From a virus, in IMG/VR virus record IMGVR_UViG_3300009551_000002, positions 64,001 to 119,411 of that record: a DNA stretch of 55,411 nucleotides. One strand, given 5' to 3'. The notes under the pieces were generated by a model. That model did not search any database and was not told where the DNA came from. It saw nothing but the letters and a program-made list of their open reading frames with translations. Positions 6,599 to 13,862 of this stretch are shown piece by piece; positions within the stretch are counted from its first letter, which is position 1, and the number at the start of each line of letters is the position of its first letter. The position numbers and the translations under genes are program-made.

Positions 6599-7222
6599 AT
6601 GTCAGACGCTGCCGCCATAACCCTGCCCAAACTCCCCGGCATTGACGTCAGTAGCTACCAGGGCCACATCGACTGGAAGGCATTAGGACCTCACATCCGG
6701 TTCGCATTCATTAAGGCCACAGACGGCCCGCGCATCATCGATTCGCGCGTCCTGGAGAATATTAAAGGCGCAACCGACAACGGTGTCCCGTTCGGCCTCT
6801 ATCATTTCTACCGAAATGGCGGCAAAGAAGAGGCCGACCACTTCCTGGAAATCTTCAATAAGTACTCTTCGCAATTGCCGCCCGTGCTCGACCTGGAGAC
6901 GCATCCGACCTCGGATATTCTGCCGTCATTCGCGCCCGGCGCGCTCACTTTTCTCGAAGCCGTAAGTTCTCACGCGCGCCCGATGGTGTACACGTCACCG
7001 TCCTTCGCTTCGACGTATCTCAATCCTGACTTCTCCGAATATCCTCTATGGATCGCGCATTACACGCGCGCTGAGCGCCCGAATACCACGACCTTATGGA
7101 GCAGTTGGGATTTCTGGCAATGGTCGAGTGCCGGGAAATTACCCGGTATTGACGACCCTGTTGATCTCGATTGGTGTTTGGACGAACCGACGCTCGACGC
7201 CGTCATGCGCATACCGACATGA
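6599..7222 (+). CDS. GH25 lysozyme (endolysin)
   Basis: 207 residues forming one GH25 TIM barrel with no extra wall-binding domain. GH25 enzymes cut the MurNAc-beta-1,4-GlcNAc bond of peptidoglycan. Hallmarks: GIDVSSYQG (14-22, Asp16), PPVLDLET (catalytic Asp98 and Glu100), and a late WSSWDFWQWSS strand. No signal peptide, so release would need a holin; membrane proteins follow at 7317 and 7643. The start at 6599 has no visible Shine-Dalgarno. Confidence 0.92.
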   Translation: MSDAAAITLPKLPGIDVSSYQGHIDWKALGPHIRFAFIKATDGPRIIDSRVLENIKGATDNGVPFGLYHFYRNGGKEEADHFLEIFNKYSSQLPPVLDLETHPTSDILPSFAPGALTFLEAVSSHARPMVYTSPSFASTYLNPDFSEYPLWIAHYTRAERPNTTTLWSSWDFWQWSSAGKLPGIDDPVDLDWCLDEPTLDAVMRIPT

Positions 7223-7316
7223 TCGTTACTCGCATACCGACACGACAGCATGTTTTTGTTTAAAGGGAATCATATAAGATGCTAATAGCGCCCACTTTAA
7301 TTTTCATGGAGAAGCC
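7223..7316 (+). promoter_or_regulatory. Spacer with short direct repeat and weak promoter-like sequence
   Basis: CGCATACCGACA occurs at 7208-7219 (end of the endolysin gene) and again at 7231-7242, a 23-bp-period duplication. A -10-like TATAAG lies at 7273-7278 downstream of a T-rich stretch (TGTTTTTGTTT), with no good -35 at standard spacing. A GGAG site precedes ATG 7317. Confidence 0.3.
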
Positions 7317-7646
7317 ATGCCAGACCAACCCACCCCAGATCGCTGGGAACGCGACATGCTTATCAAGCTCGGCGAACAGGTCAGTGGGCTACGGCGTGAC
7401 GTAAACCATCACGCGGAATACGACGAGGAGATTTACCGGAAGATTGAGGCTAGTCTTAGAGGAATCCGTACCGATTTGGCGACTAGTCTTAAAGAACAAC
7501 GTGCCGACCTGGAAAAGAAGTATGTGACCAAAGTCGAGTTTAGCCCGACGCGGATGATATCCTACGGGTTAGTAGCGCTGATCGTGATGTCTGTAGTCAC
7601 GGCACTCATCAGCATTGTTGTGAGCGGGAAGGTTCACACACCATGA
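7317..7646 (+). CDS. Membrane-anchored coiled-coil protein, holin or lysis-accessory candidate
   Basis: 109 residues. Residues about 10-72 are a charged coiled coil with repeated Arg/Glu/Lys; residues 80-105 (ISYGLVALIVMSVVTALISIVV) form one transmembrane helix near the C-terminus. This N-in coiled coil plus tail anchor resembles XhlA-type haemolysin/holin accessory proteins. Good ribosome-binding site (GGAGAAGCC). Lies between the endolysin and another membrane protein and overlaps the latter by 4 nt, so a lysis role is reasonable but not shown. Confidence 0.55.
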   Translation: MPDQPTPDRWERDMLIKLGEQVSGLRRDVNHHAEYDEEIYRKIEASLRGIRTDLATSLKEQRADLEKKYVTKVEFSPTRMISYGLVALIVMSVVTALISIVVSGKVHTP

Positions 7647-8155
7647 CTTCTTCGGCTGCATTCATTCATAAGGCCGCAGTAGTGGGCCTAATGTTCTGTG
7701 CGATCTTCGTGCTGCAATTGGGCTATTGGATGACATGGCCTTATCACATAATAGACGTCAAGGGCCTGAAAGTACTCGACACGGAAATCGAGGTGGGGGA
7801 ATACTTAGAGTACAGCCTCGATTACTGCAAAGATAAGCAATACGAGTTCCTCCGCGCCCAAGTGCAGCTATCTTTCAGGGATGGGGTGATCTATAACCTC
7901 CCTTTGGAGAGCGGGCCGCTCGTGTCGGGCTGCACCCAGGCGCTATTTGTGCTGCGCGTCCCCGCCGTTCCAGAAGGCAAGTATCACCTGGAAATGGTGC
8001 GGGAATACTCCGTGAATCCTCTCCGTAAGGTCGAGGTCCGTGCCGTCAGCAACGTGTTCAAGGTATCCAATGCACGCCGCTTCAAGGAAATGCTGAAACA
8101 GCAGCTACCTCCGGTCATCCATGAAGTGGCTCCCAAGATCCCGGAACTCCGCTGA
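7643..8155 (+). CDS. Membrane-anchored protein with beta-rich ectodomain, 170 aa
   Basis: An N-terminal hydrophobic helix (about residues 10-32) acts as signal anchor. The following 110 residues are beta-rich with two cysteines (about 60 and 94), like an Ig-type periplasmic domain. The last 35 residues are helical and Pro-rich. It overlaps the preceding membrane protein by 4 nt. It may act in lysis, for example in the role of an outer-membrane-disrupting protein, but no spanin signature is visible. Confidence 0.5.
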   Translation: MTSSAAFIHKAAVVGLMFCAIFVLQLGYWMTWPYHIIDVKGLKVLDTEIEVGEYLEYSLDYCKDKQYEFLRAQVQLSFRDGVIYNLPLESGPLVSGCTQALFVLRVPAVPEGKYHLEMVREYSVNPLRKVEVRAVSNVFKVSNARRFKEMLKQQLPPVIHEVAPKIPELR

Positions 8156-8169
8156 AATCCCCTTTTTTG

Positions 8170-8198
8170 TTGTGTAGGGTACAGTGTAGCGCTACAAT
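8170..8198 (+). promoter_or_regulatory. Sigma-70-type promoter with a palindrome over the -10 box
   Basis: TTGTGT (8170-8175), 17-nt spacer, TACAAT (8193-8198). The perfect 12-bp palindrome TGTAGCGCTACA (8185-8196) covers the spacer end and the -10 box, the place expected for a repressor site. The predicted +1 is about two bases before ATG 8207, which lacks a Shine-Dalgarno, so the message may be leaderless. Confidence 0.6.
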
Positions 8199-8206
8199 CT
8201 GTTCTT

Positions 8207-8452
8207 ATGATTAAATCTGACCCGGTACTCTATCGAGCAGTGTGCGACGTCTGCGATAAGGTATCGAAGATGGTTGGCATGTCTCCCGGCAAGGCCGAGG
8301 GTGCGGTGCTCGACCTCACGCACAGTCAAGTAGGTCGTCCGTGGGTCAAGAATGATGACAAGCTTTACTGCGACGACTGTGCTGTCAAGCTACTCGGCAC
8401 CGAAGGTTACTTCGCCGCCACCGACAAACGCGTGCTCGCTGCTACAAAGTAG
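8207..8452 (+). CDS. Small zinc-ribbon-like protein, 81 aa
   Basis: Two Cys pairs, CDVC (about 13-16) and CDDC (about 57-60), are spaced as in a treble-clef or zinc-ribbon knuckle. There is no other motif. It is the first gene after the operator-like promoter at 8170 and could be regulatory, but the target is unknown. Confidence 0.55.
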   Translation: MIKSDPVLYRAVCDVCDKVSKMVGMSPGKAEGAVLDLTHSQVGRPWVKNDDKLYCDDCAVKLLGTEGYFAATDKRVLAATK

Positions 8453-8457
8453 AAGAT

Positions 8458-8658
8458 ATGCGATTGACTCCAGAAGATGTCCTGACCCGCAAGCAGCAGG
8501 AAGCTCTGGACGTACAGGACCCTAGTCGTCATCGTGGCAATATCGAAGCGGCTCGCCGGGCTGGAATCACAGTCACCGCTTTGAAGCTACGCCGTAGACG
8601 TGCTCGTTGTATACTGATCACAATCGGACTGGACCCGCAGTGGAGGAAGGAAGCATGA
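8458..8658 (+). CDS. Small basic HTH-like protein, 66 aa
   Basis: Residues about 27-50 (NIEAARRAGITVTALKLRRRR) have the spacing of a helix-turn-helix, followed by a run of arginines, suggesting DNA binding. AGAAG precedes the ATG. The stop overlaps the next gene's ATG. It may be a small transcription or packaging-related factor, but this is inference from charge and spacing only. Confidence 0.5.
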   Translation: MRLTPEDVLTRKQQEALDVQDPSRHRGNIEAARRAGITVTALKLRRRRARCILITIGLDPQWRKEA

Positions 8659-8888
8659 ATGTGTCGGAGGAGCCTCTCTATAAGATTGGAGAAGAAGTCC
8701 TTGTAAAGGAGATTTTCGGCACCTTCGACCCAGCAACTAGTATTTTCACATACGCAGTGACGCCTGGGAGTTATATCTTACCCGGTGATCGTCTCGTGCT
8801 CGCTACGGCTGCGTTTGACAAAAAGCGTCGAGTACTCCAGGTCTGGCGAAAATTCTTCCCAGCTTCGCAGCGTGAGGTAAAAATATGA
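8655..8888 (+). CDS. Hypothetical protein, 77 aa
   Basis: ATG 8655 follows an excellent GGAGGAAGG site. Beta-rich small protein with a GDRLVLATAAFDKKRRVLQVWRKF stretch near the C-terminus. No family recognised. ATGA overlap with the deformylase gene makes cotranslation with that enzyme likely. Confidence 0.55.
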   Translation: MNVSEEPLYKIGEEVLVKEIFGTFDPATSIFTYAVTPGSYILPGDRLVLATAAFDKKRRVLQVWRKFFPASQREVKI

Positions 8889-9628
8889 TTCAGCCTATCC
8901 GTATTTATGGCGATCCGGTCCTCGAACAGGTATGCGCTGAAGTCAAAGACTTCGCGGCACCGGAAGTAAAGAGCGTGATTCAGGATTTACTCGATACCTG
9001 TCAGGCTACCGAGAACAGTGCCGGGCTGGCCGCTCCACAGATCGGTGTCCTCCTGCGTGTCGCCGTCGTACGCACGTCGTTCAACAAAAACAAGAATGAC
9101 TTCCTCGTTCTGATCAATCCGCGTGTCGTTTCCCAATCCGGTCGATCTGAGGAACAGGAAGGCTGTCTCTCCATCCCAGGCCACCGGGACAAAATGACAC
9201 GCGCTGACTCAGTCACCGTCCAATATCAGGACCAGTTCAGTGAGGTGCAGTCCGTAAAGGGAACCGGTTTCTTTGCCCGCGCCCTGGTACACGAGATCGA
9301 TCATTTGGATGGACGCCTGTTCATCCATTACTTCGGCGGCGCTTACTGTGCAGCCGTCAAAGAGTGGCTAGGCCGTCAATCAGGAGTCGTCCACTATACC
9401 GAAAATTGGCAGGAAACGGAGAAGCCCATTGAGAAATCAAGCGAGCCGACGCCCGGCAGTGCCTTTCCGGCAGTTTCTGGTGTTAGTCCCCAGGAAATAC
9501 GGGCTCTCCCTGATACCGAGGAGATACCTGCTCTCCCAGAAGCGTCCTTCGTCCAAGCGACGCGGGAGGAGGACGACCTCCTGATCGATGATGACATTAG
9601 CGGCGAAATGGCAGACCGGGAACAATAA
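8885..9628 (+). CDS. def: Peptide deformylase with long acidic C-terminal extension
   Basis: 247 residues. All three deformylase motifs are intact: GLAAPQIG (47-54), EGCLSIPG with metal ligand Cys94, and HEIDH (136-140). The enzyme removes the N-formyl group from nascent proteins. The catalytic domain ends near residue 170. The remaining 75 residues are Pro/Ser/Glu/Asp-rich, with GSAFPAVSG and REEDDLLIDDDIS, and are probably disordered; phage deformylases are usually short and lack such a tail. It ends the operon that starts at 8207. Confidence 0.92.
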   Translation: MIQPIRIYGDPVLEQVCAEVKDFAAPEVKSVIQDLLDTCQATENSAGLAAPQIGVLLRVAVVRTSFNKNKNDFLVLINPRVVSQSGRSEEQEGCLSIPGHRDKMTRADSVTVQYQDQFSEVQSVKGTGFFARALVHEIDHLDGRLFIHYFGGAYCAAVKEWLGRQSGVVHYTENWQETEKPIEKSSEPTPGSAFPAVSGVSPQEIRALPDTEEIPALPEASFVQATREEDDLLIDDDISGEMADREQ

Positions 9629-9664
9629 TAATCAACAATTTACGAGCATATTTCGTATATTCGT

Positions 9665-9740
9665 TTGACACGATTTCCCAGTGGGCATAACCTACGCAAT
9701 CAGATAACCACCGCACTGTCCCAGGATACGTGTAGGTTAT
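9665..9740 (+). promoter_or_regulatory. Sigma-70-type promoter with inverted repeats
   Basis: TTGACA (9665-9670), 17-nt spacer, TAACCT (9688-9693). The arm ATAACCTAC (9687-9695), which covers the -10 box, recurs inverted as GTAGGTTAT (9732-9740) after a 36-nt gap, so a repressor could bind both sites or the leader could fold. It lies in the 179-bp spacer before the gene at 9808 and is the best candidate for starting the packaging operon. Confidence 0.6.
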
Positions 9741-9807
9741 CGACGGTAGCCTGATCGGACATTCCACAACCCGATGGAGGTCAGGCGATTGGGAGGAATC
9801 GACCGCA

Positions 9808-10215
9808 GTGTTAGTCTCGTTACCGTCGTATCTCACTAGTAAGCACGTTTCGATCCCTCAAGACGTTTTCGGAGACTATTCCTTTCGGCTGATCGACGAT
9901 CGTGTGCGTGCGTTCAATGTTCGGGGCCTACCCATCAGGGGCGGGATCGCTCTTTTCGACCTGGACGCGACGGCGCGGACCCGCAGTTGCTTCACTGGCT
10001 GGGTCCTGACGCGGACCATTGATTTCGTTCAGCTAACGCTAAAAGAGGAAGCCTGGAGCGCCCTTTTAGCGTCCACCGGGCTGCGCTCCTATCCACGAGG
10101 AGCGCGGCCTTTCTGTCATCGCTGCATGAAGCCTTACACAGGCTTTCAATCCTGCCCGCGATGCTTTGGTATTCGCACGGAATCGATCGAGGAGTTAGCA
10201 AAGCGTCTTTTATGA
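9808..10215 (+). CDS. Hypothetical protein with C-terminal zinc ribbon, 135 aa
   Basis: GTG start at 9808 with GGGAGGAA upstream. The first 95 residues are beta-rich and unrecognised. Residues about 103-122 contain CHRC and CPRC, a compact zinc ribbon. It precedes the small terminase by one gene and overlaps the next ATG by 4 nt, so it may belong to packaging or its regulation. Confidence 0.55.
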   Translation: MLVSLPSYLTSKHVSIPQDVFGDYSFRLIDDRVRAFNVRGLPIRGGIALFDLDATARTRSCFTGWVLTRTIDFVQLTLKEEAWSALLASTGLRSYPRGARPFCHRCMKPYTGFQSCPRCFGIRTESIEELAKRLL

Positions 10216-10559
10216 TCATTTCTGCGAAGCGCATCCCGAAATACCTTCACGGACTGAAATTTCCGGTCGACGTCCTCGAAGAAAAGAGCAAACGCGTCGC
10301 TTTCGTGTTGATGAACCGTGAGGAACTCCTCGCGATGTGCGACGTCGAGGCGTTGACGGCCAACGGCACCTGGAACAAGATCAAGTACATTCGAGTGAAC
10401 CGTCCGATGCGGGAAATCGAAGCTCTGCGAATGAAGTTAAGAGCAGTGCTCCCTGTGGCTGAAGATTCCCGTACGGTACAGCGCGACCATAACACGTACT
10501 TGTTTCACCCGCGCCGGTCGCGAGCCTTTTCACCTAGGAATCGAGAGCGAGAACAGTGA
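10212..10559 (+). CDS. Hypothetical protein, 115 aa
   Basis: ATG 10212 overlaps the previous stop. The protein begins MIISAKRIPKYLHGLKFPVDVL and ends in a basic Arg-rich tail, suggesting nucleic-acid contact. No known domain. It overlaps the small-terminase gene (GTGA) and is part of the packaging operon. Confidence 0.5.
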   Translation: MIISAKRIPKYLHGLKFPVDVLEEKSKRVAFVLMNREELLAMCDVEALTANGTWNKIKYIRVNRPMREIEALRMKLRAVLPVAEDSRTVQRDHNTYLFHPRRSRAFSPRNREREQ

Positions 10560-11344
10560 CGAAAGCAGCCCGTGATAAAAAAGCTGAGAATGAGCGCCGC
10601 CAGAAGATCCTGGACGAAGAAGCCGGTCTCGCGCGTTCCGCACAGCGTCAAATCAACGATCGTATGGCGCAGTCCAAGCCTTCGAGCGTGATCGCCAAGG
10701 TAGGCGCACCCGGCACGCGGTTCCCGTTGGGTTCCGACGTCGCCGTCGCCGAAGAAGACCGCGACGACCTCGAAATTCGTACTGGTCTGCGACTTCACAA
10801 CAACCCCACGACGCCGATCGATACTTTCGTCTCTTCTCTGTTGGACCGGCAGTTCGAGTGGGATGACGTCGCGGATAAGGCTGCCCGATGTGCTGCCGAG
10901 GGGATGCCGCCGACGCTCATCTGCCAGAATTTGGGCCTGCATCCTCACGTTTTCGAGTCGTGGATGACGAACACGGAGTTTCGTCTTCGCATCCGGCAGT
11001 ATCTCGAAGCTCTGAGTGAACACGTGATGCTGTCGGGGTTGGCCAATCGCGCGCATCGTCTGATTGCCGCGAACGAACGATGGGCTGCACAGAAGACCAT
11101 CGTCGCGCAGCGTGCGAAACGCGCCAAGGAGAATCCGGAACTCGAAAAGGTCCCCGGCGCTACGACCGGTTGGGTAACCGACAAAGGCGAATACGACGTC
11201 GCGCTCGCCAAGGAAATGCGCGACACCGAAAAGCAGGGCGCGATCGAAGTCGGCCAGTGGCAAGAAGGTGGAGCGCCTGCCTCCAAGATCGAAATCGTTT
11301 ACGCTGACAAGCAATTGATCATCAATCACAACGAACAGCAATGA
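10556..11344 (+). CDS. terS: Terminase small subunit (probable)
   Basis: 262 residues from GTG 10556. After a charged N-terminal region (1-85), residues about 100-135 (including CQNLGLHPHVFESWM) form an HTH of the kind found in small terminases, followed by long oligomerisation helices (140-190). It would recognise the pac or cos site and present DNA to the large subunit. It directly precedes TerL with a 4-nt overlap, which is the main support. The C-terminal part is likely the portal/TerL-contacting tail. Confidence 0.7.
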   Translation: MTKAARDKKAENERRQKILDEEAGLARSAQRQINDRMAQSKPSSVIAKVGAPGTRFPLGSDVAVAEEDRDDLEIRTGLRLHNNPTTPIDTFVSSLLDRQFEWDDVADKAARCAAEGMPPTLICQNLGLHPHVFESWMTNTEFRLRIRQYLEALSEHVMLSGLANRAHRLIAANERWAAQKTIVAQRAKRAKENPELEKVPGATTGWVTDKGEYDVALAKEMRDTEKQGAIEVGQWQEGGAPASKIEIVYADKQLIINHNEQQ

Positions 11345-12858
11345 CCGCGCCTCCAAAAGTTCCGGTATCGGGACGTGAGGGCAATAAGCTCACCGTCGTA
11401 TTCCCGCGACCGCATTCTGCTCAACAGAAGATCATCGCGGAAGCCAAGCGTTTCAATGTTCTCTGCTGCGGCGCGCGTTTTGGTAAGACGACTCTTGGCA
11501 TCGATCGTATCGCGCATCCTGCCATCCAGGGTTACCCCTGTTCGTGGTTCGCGCCGACGTATAAACTCCTCGCCGAGCCTTGGCGCGAGATGCAGACGTC
11601 GAATTGGCTCGGACCTCTGATCTCGCGCAAAGACGAGACTGAGCATCGTCTCGAACTCGTCACAGGCGGCTCGATCGATTGTTGGAGTCTCGAAGATGCC
11701 GACGACAATACGGCTCGTGGACGTCGTTACAAAGTCGCCGTCGTCGACGAAGCTGCCGGTGTCAAGAACCTCATTTCTGTCTGGCAGCGCCTAATTCGTA
11801 CTCGCCTTGCTGACTATCGCGGCGATGCTTGGTTTCTGTCGACCCCCCGTGGCATGGGCGGGTTCAAGACACTCTTCGATTACGGCCAGGACCCACGGTT
11901 CGCCGAATGGAATTCCTGGCGGATGCCGACAGCGTCGAATCCCCATATTCACCCGGACGAAATTGAGTCCGCACGTTTGGAGTTGACGGACGCGCGGTTC
12001 CGCCAGGAGTATTTAGCTGAGTTCGTCAACTGGGAAGGCGCGGTATTTCGCAAGATTCGCGACGCGATCGTCGCGGATTGCCTCCAAAAAGGCCCTATCG
12101 CCGGTCACCAGTACGTAATCGGCGTCGATTGGGGCCGATCGATCGATTTCACCGTATTTGTAGTTATCGACGTTACGATGCGCCGCGTGGTGGCGATCGA
12201 CCGTTCCAATCAGGTCGATTACACTCTGCAACGTGGTCGTCTTCAGGCTCTCCGTGATCTCTGGCAGCCGATTTCTATCACGGTAGAAGCCAATTCTATC
12301 GGTGAGCCGATCATCGAGCAGTTGGAGCGTGATGGCGTCCGTGTGACGCCGTTCATGACGTCGAATGCTTCTAAAACCGAAGCCGTCGAAGCACTGGCCC
12401 TGGCTTTTGAGCGGGAGCAGATCGGTATCCCCGACGATGCAGCGATGATCAGCGAGCTTGAGTCCTTTACGGGCACCGTGCTCCCCTCGGGCATGATTCG
12501 TTATTCTGCTCCGACTGGCCAGCATGACGACATCGCGATGGCACTGGTCATCGGCTGGTACGCCGCGTTCGCCGGTATCCAGGTTCTTGGTCTCGTCGAG
12601 TATGTCCGCGAACTAAAAGAGCAGGGCGTTCCGATCTTGGGTAGCGCGCCTGTTATGACTATGGCGCGGGCTCAAGAGATAGAGACGATCAAGCGCCGGG
12701 TCAGCGAGATTGTCAAAGAGTGTTGCATGGCTTGTGGCGCAACCTGCATCGTGCGTATCGGAGCGATGATCCAGTGCAACCAATGTGGGCATCGCGTCGA
12801 TCACACGAAATTCGATGCTGCTCCGTCACGTGGCGAGTGGCTCAAGAGAGCATCATGA
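11341..12858 (+). CDS. terL: Terminase large subunit with C-terminal zinc ribbon
   Basis: 505 residues. ATPase domain: Walker A GARFGKTT (44-51), Walker B VAVVDE (132-137), coupling motif FLSTPRG. Nuclease domain: VIGVDWG (Asp263), a VEAN strand near 321, and QHDD (394-397) as the acidic cluster. It drives genome translocation into the prohead and cuts concatemers. The C-terminus is unusual: residues about 461-485 carry CCMAC and CNQC, a zinc ribbon after the nuclease domain. It overlaps its neighbours by 4 nt on each side. Confidence 0.95.
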   Translation: MTAPPKVPVSGREGNKLTVVFPRPHSAQQKIIAEAKRFNVLCCGARFGKTTLGIDRIAHPAIQGYPCSWFAPTYKLLAEPWREMQTSNWLGPLISRKDETEHRLELVTGGSIDCWSLEDADDNTARGRRYKVAVVDEAAGVKNLISVWQRLIRTRLADYRGDAWFLSTPRGMGGFKTLFDYGQDPRFAEWNSWRMPTASNPHIHPDEIESARLELTDARFRQEYLAEFVNWEGAVFRKIRDAIVADCLQKGPIAGHQYVIGVDWGRSIDFTVFVVIDVTMRRVVAIDRSNQVDYTLQRGRLQALRDLWQPISITVEANSIGEPIIEQLERDGVRVTPFMTSNASKTEAVEALALAFEREQIGIPDDAAMISELESFTGTVLPSGMIRYSAPTGQHDDIAMALVIGWYAAFAGIQVLGLVEYVRELKEQGVPILGSAPVMTMARAQEIETIKRRVSEIVKECCMACGATCIVRIGAMIQCNQCGHRVDHTKFDAAPSRGEWLKRAS

Positions 12859-13121
12859 CACCAAATTCCTTGCAGGGAGTCCTGAACGGGGCGGAAGCGT
12901 CCTCCTCCGAGCGTAACCGCCCCTACGGGATCGATACTACGACAGCCGGTACGCTCCAGGAGCGCTATTTCATGATTCTGGCCGGGCTACTCGAAAAGAA
13001 CCTCGCCGTGCAGATCGAGATCCGCGATATGCTGACGGCTCTGAATAAGCCTACAGTCGTACCCGAAACTCCTGCCCAGCAGACCCAGCAAAGAAAGAAG
13101 GATCGTGATGAAAAGAAATAA
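12855..13121 (+). CDS. Hypothetical protein, 88 aa
   Basis: ATG 12855 overlaps the TerL stop. There is a central helix (LQERYFMILAGLLEKNLAVQ) and a Gln/Lys-rich tail. Small helical proteins between TerL and portal are common, but their role is not established. The 3' end overlaps the signal-peptide gene that follows. Confidence 0.55.
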   Translation: MTPNSLQGVLNGAEASSSERNRPYGIDTTTAGTLQERYFMILAGLLEKNLAVQIEIRDMLTALNKPTVVPETPAQQTQQRKKDRDEKK

Positions 13122-13542
13122 AGTGGCCTATACCCTCTCGATCGTGATCGCGGTCATCTTCGCTGCGATGCTTACGATGCCGGATAGCACGCATGCGCAG
13201 AACGGCTATCCGCAACTGACCAATTTCGTCGTCGTTCGTCCGCAGGCAATCCCGACTTCGGCCACTGATGTCATCAAGCAGAATGCCTACGTGTGTTATG
13301 CCGACTTCACGGCGACTGGCCAGACTATCTCTGTACAGGATCGGCAGGCGACTCCGGTGGTGTGGCTCAATAATGCATTGGGGGCTTCAGGGAGCGCCAG
13401 CACTTGGTTCTTCACGCCGATCATTCCGAATGCGTGTCGCCCCATGCCGAATGGGATTACGGTGCAGGCTGGTGGTGCTGGCGTCACAGGCACGATGGTC
13501 ATCGGCTGCCCGACACGTTGCGTATTGACCTGGGGTTTCTAA
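13108..13542 (+). CDS. Exported protein with Sec signal peptide, 144 aa
   Basis: ATG 13108 follows AAGAAGGA; an upstream in-frame GTG at 13105 is also possible. Residues 1-30 form a classical signal peptide (MKRNK, hydrophobic core, THAQ cleavage site). The mature part is Ser/Thr/Gly/Ala-rich and beta-like, with four cysteines including a CPTRC pair, consistent with disulfides outside the cytoplasm. Its place between TerL and portal is odd for an exported protein. Function unknown. Confidence 0.6.
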   Translation: MKRNKVAYTLSIVIAVIFAAMLTMPDSTHAQNGYPQLTNFVVVRPQAIPTSATDVIKQNAYVCYADFTATGQTISVQDRQATPVVWLNNALGASGSASTWFFTPIIPNACRPMPNGITVQAGGAGVTGTMVIGCPTRCVLTWGF

Positions 13543-13543
13543 C

Positions 13544-13849
13544 GTGCTTTGGGTCTGGATCAAGAAATCTCTCTGGGACGCGTGGTTAGCGCTCTATTGG
13601 CTGTTTGTTCCGCCGCCGCCTTCTTATAAGCCCCCCGTGCCGCACCGGGTAATCAGCCCTAACACTGATTGCCCGGCTTGCGGCAACGCATCCGGCAAGA
13701 TCGAATGTGTTCCGATGATTGAGGCGACTGCCCCTGGCGTAGTAATCCGGCACACGTGTAACATCTGCGGTGCGAATTGGCACGAAGCAACTGTCATTAA
13801 GGGCGATGATCCTTCAGTGCTCTTTCCGTCATTGAATTCTCTCACTTAA
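13544..13849 (+). CDS. Zinc-ribbon protein with hydrophobic N-terminus, 101 aa
   Basis: GTG 13544, one base after the previous stop. Residues 1-25 are aromatic and hydrophobic (WVWIKKSLWDAWLALYWLFV), a possible membrane anchor, then a Pro-rich linker. CPAC (about 43-46) and CNIC (about 70-73) with HTCNICGANW form a zinc ribbon. It sits just upstream of the portal gene. A membrane-tethered zinc ribbon is unusual; no function is known. Confidence 0.55.
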   Translation: MLWVWIKKSLWDAWLALYWLFVPPPPSYKPPVPHRVISPNTDCPACGNASGKIECVPMIEATAPGVVIRHTCNICGANWHEATVIKGDDPSVLFPSLNSLT

Positions 13850-13862
13850 ACCGTCACCTATC

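Noticed and set aside
6575-6601. TTGACA at 6575 as a canonical promoter for the endolysin
   Set aside because: No -10 box at 16-18 bp; the only TAAAAT is 7 nt away. Kept only as a shared 11-mer.
10505-11356. Minus-strand 283-codon frame opposite the TerS gene
   Set aside because: Antisense artefact of the same kind; the plus strand encodes a plausible small terminase with overlapping neighbours.
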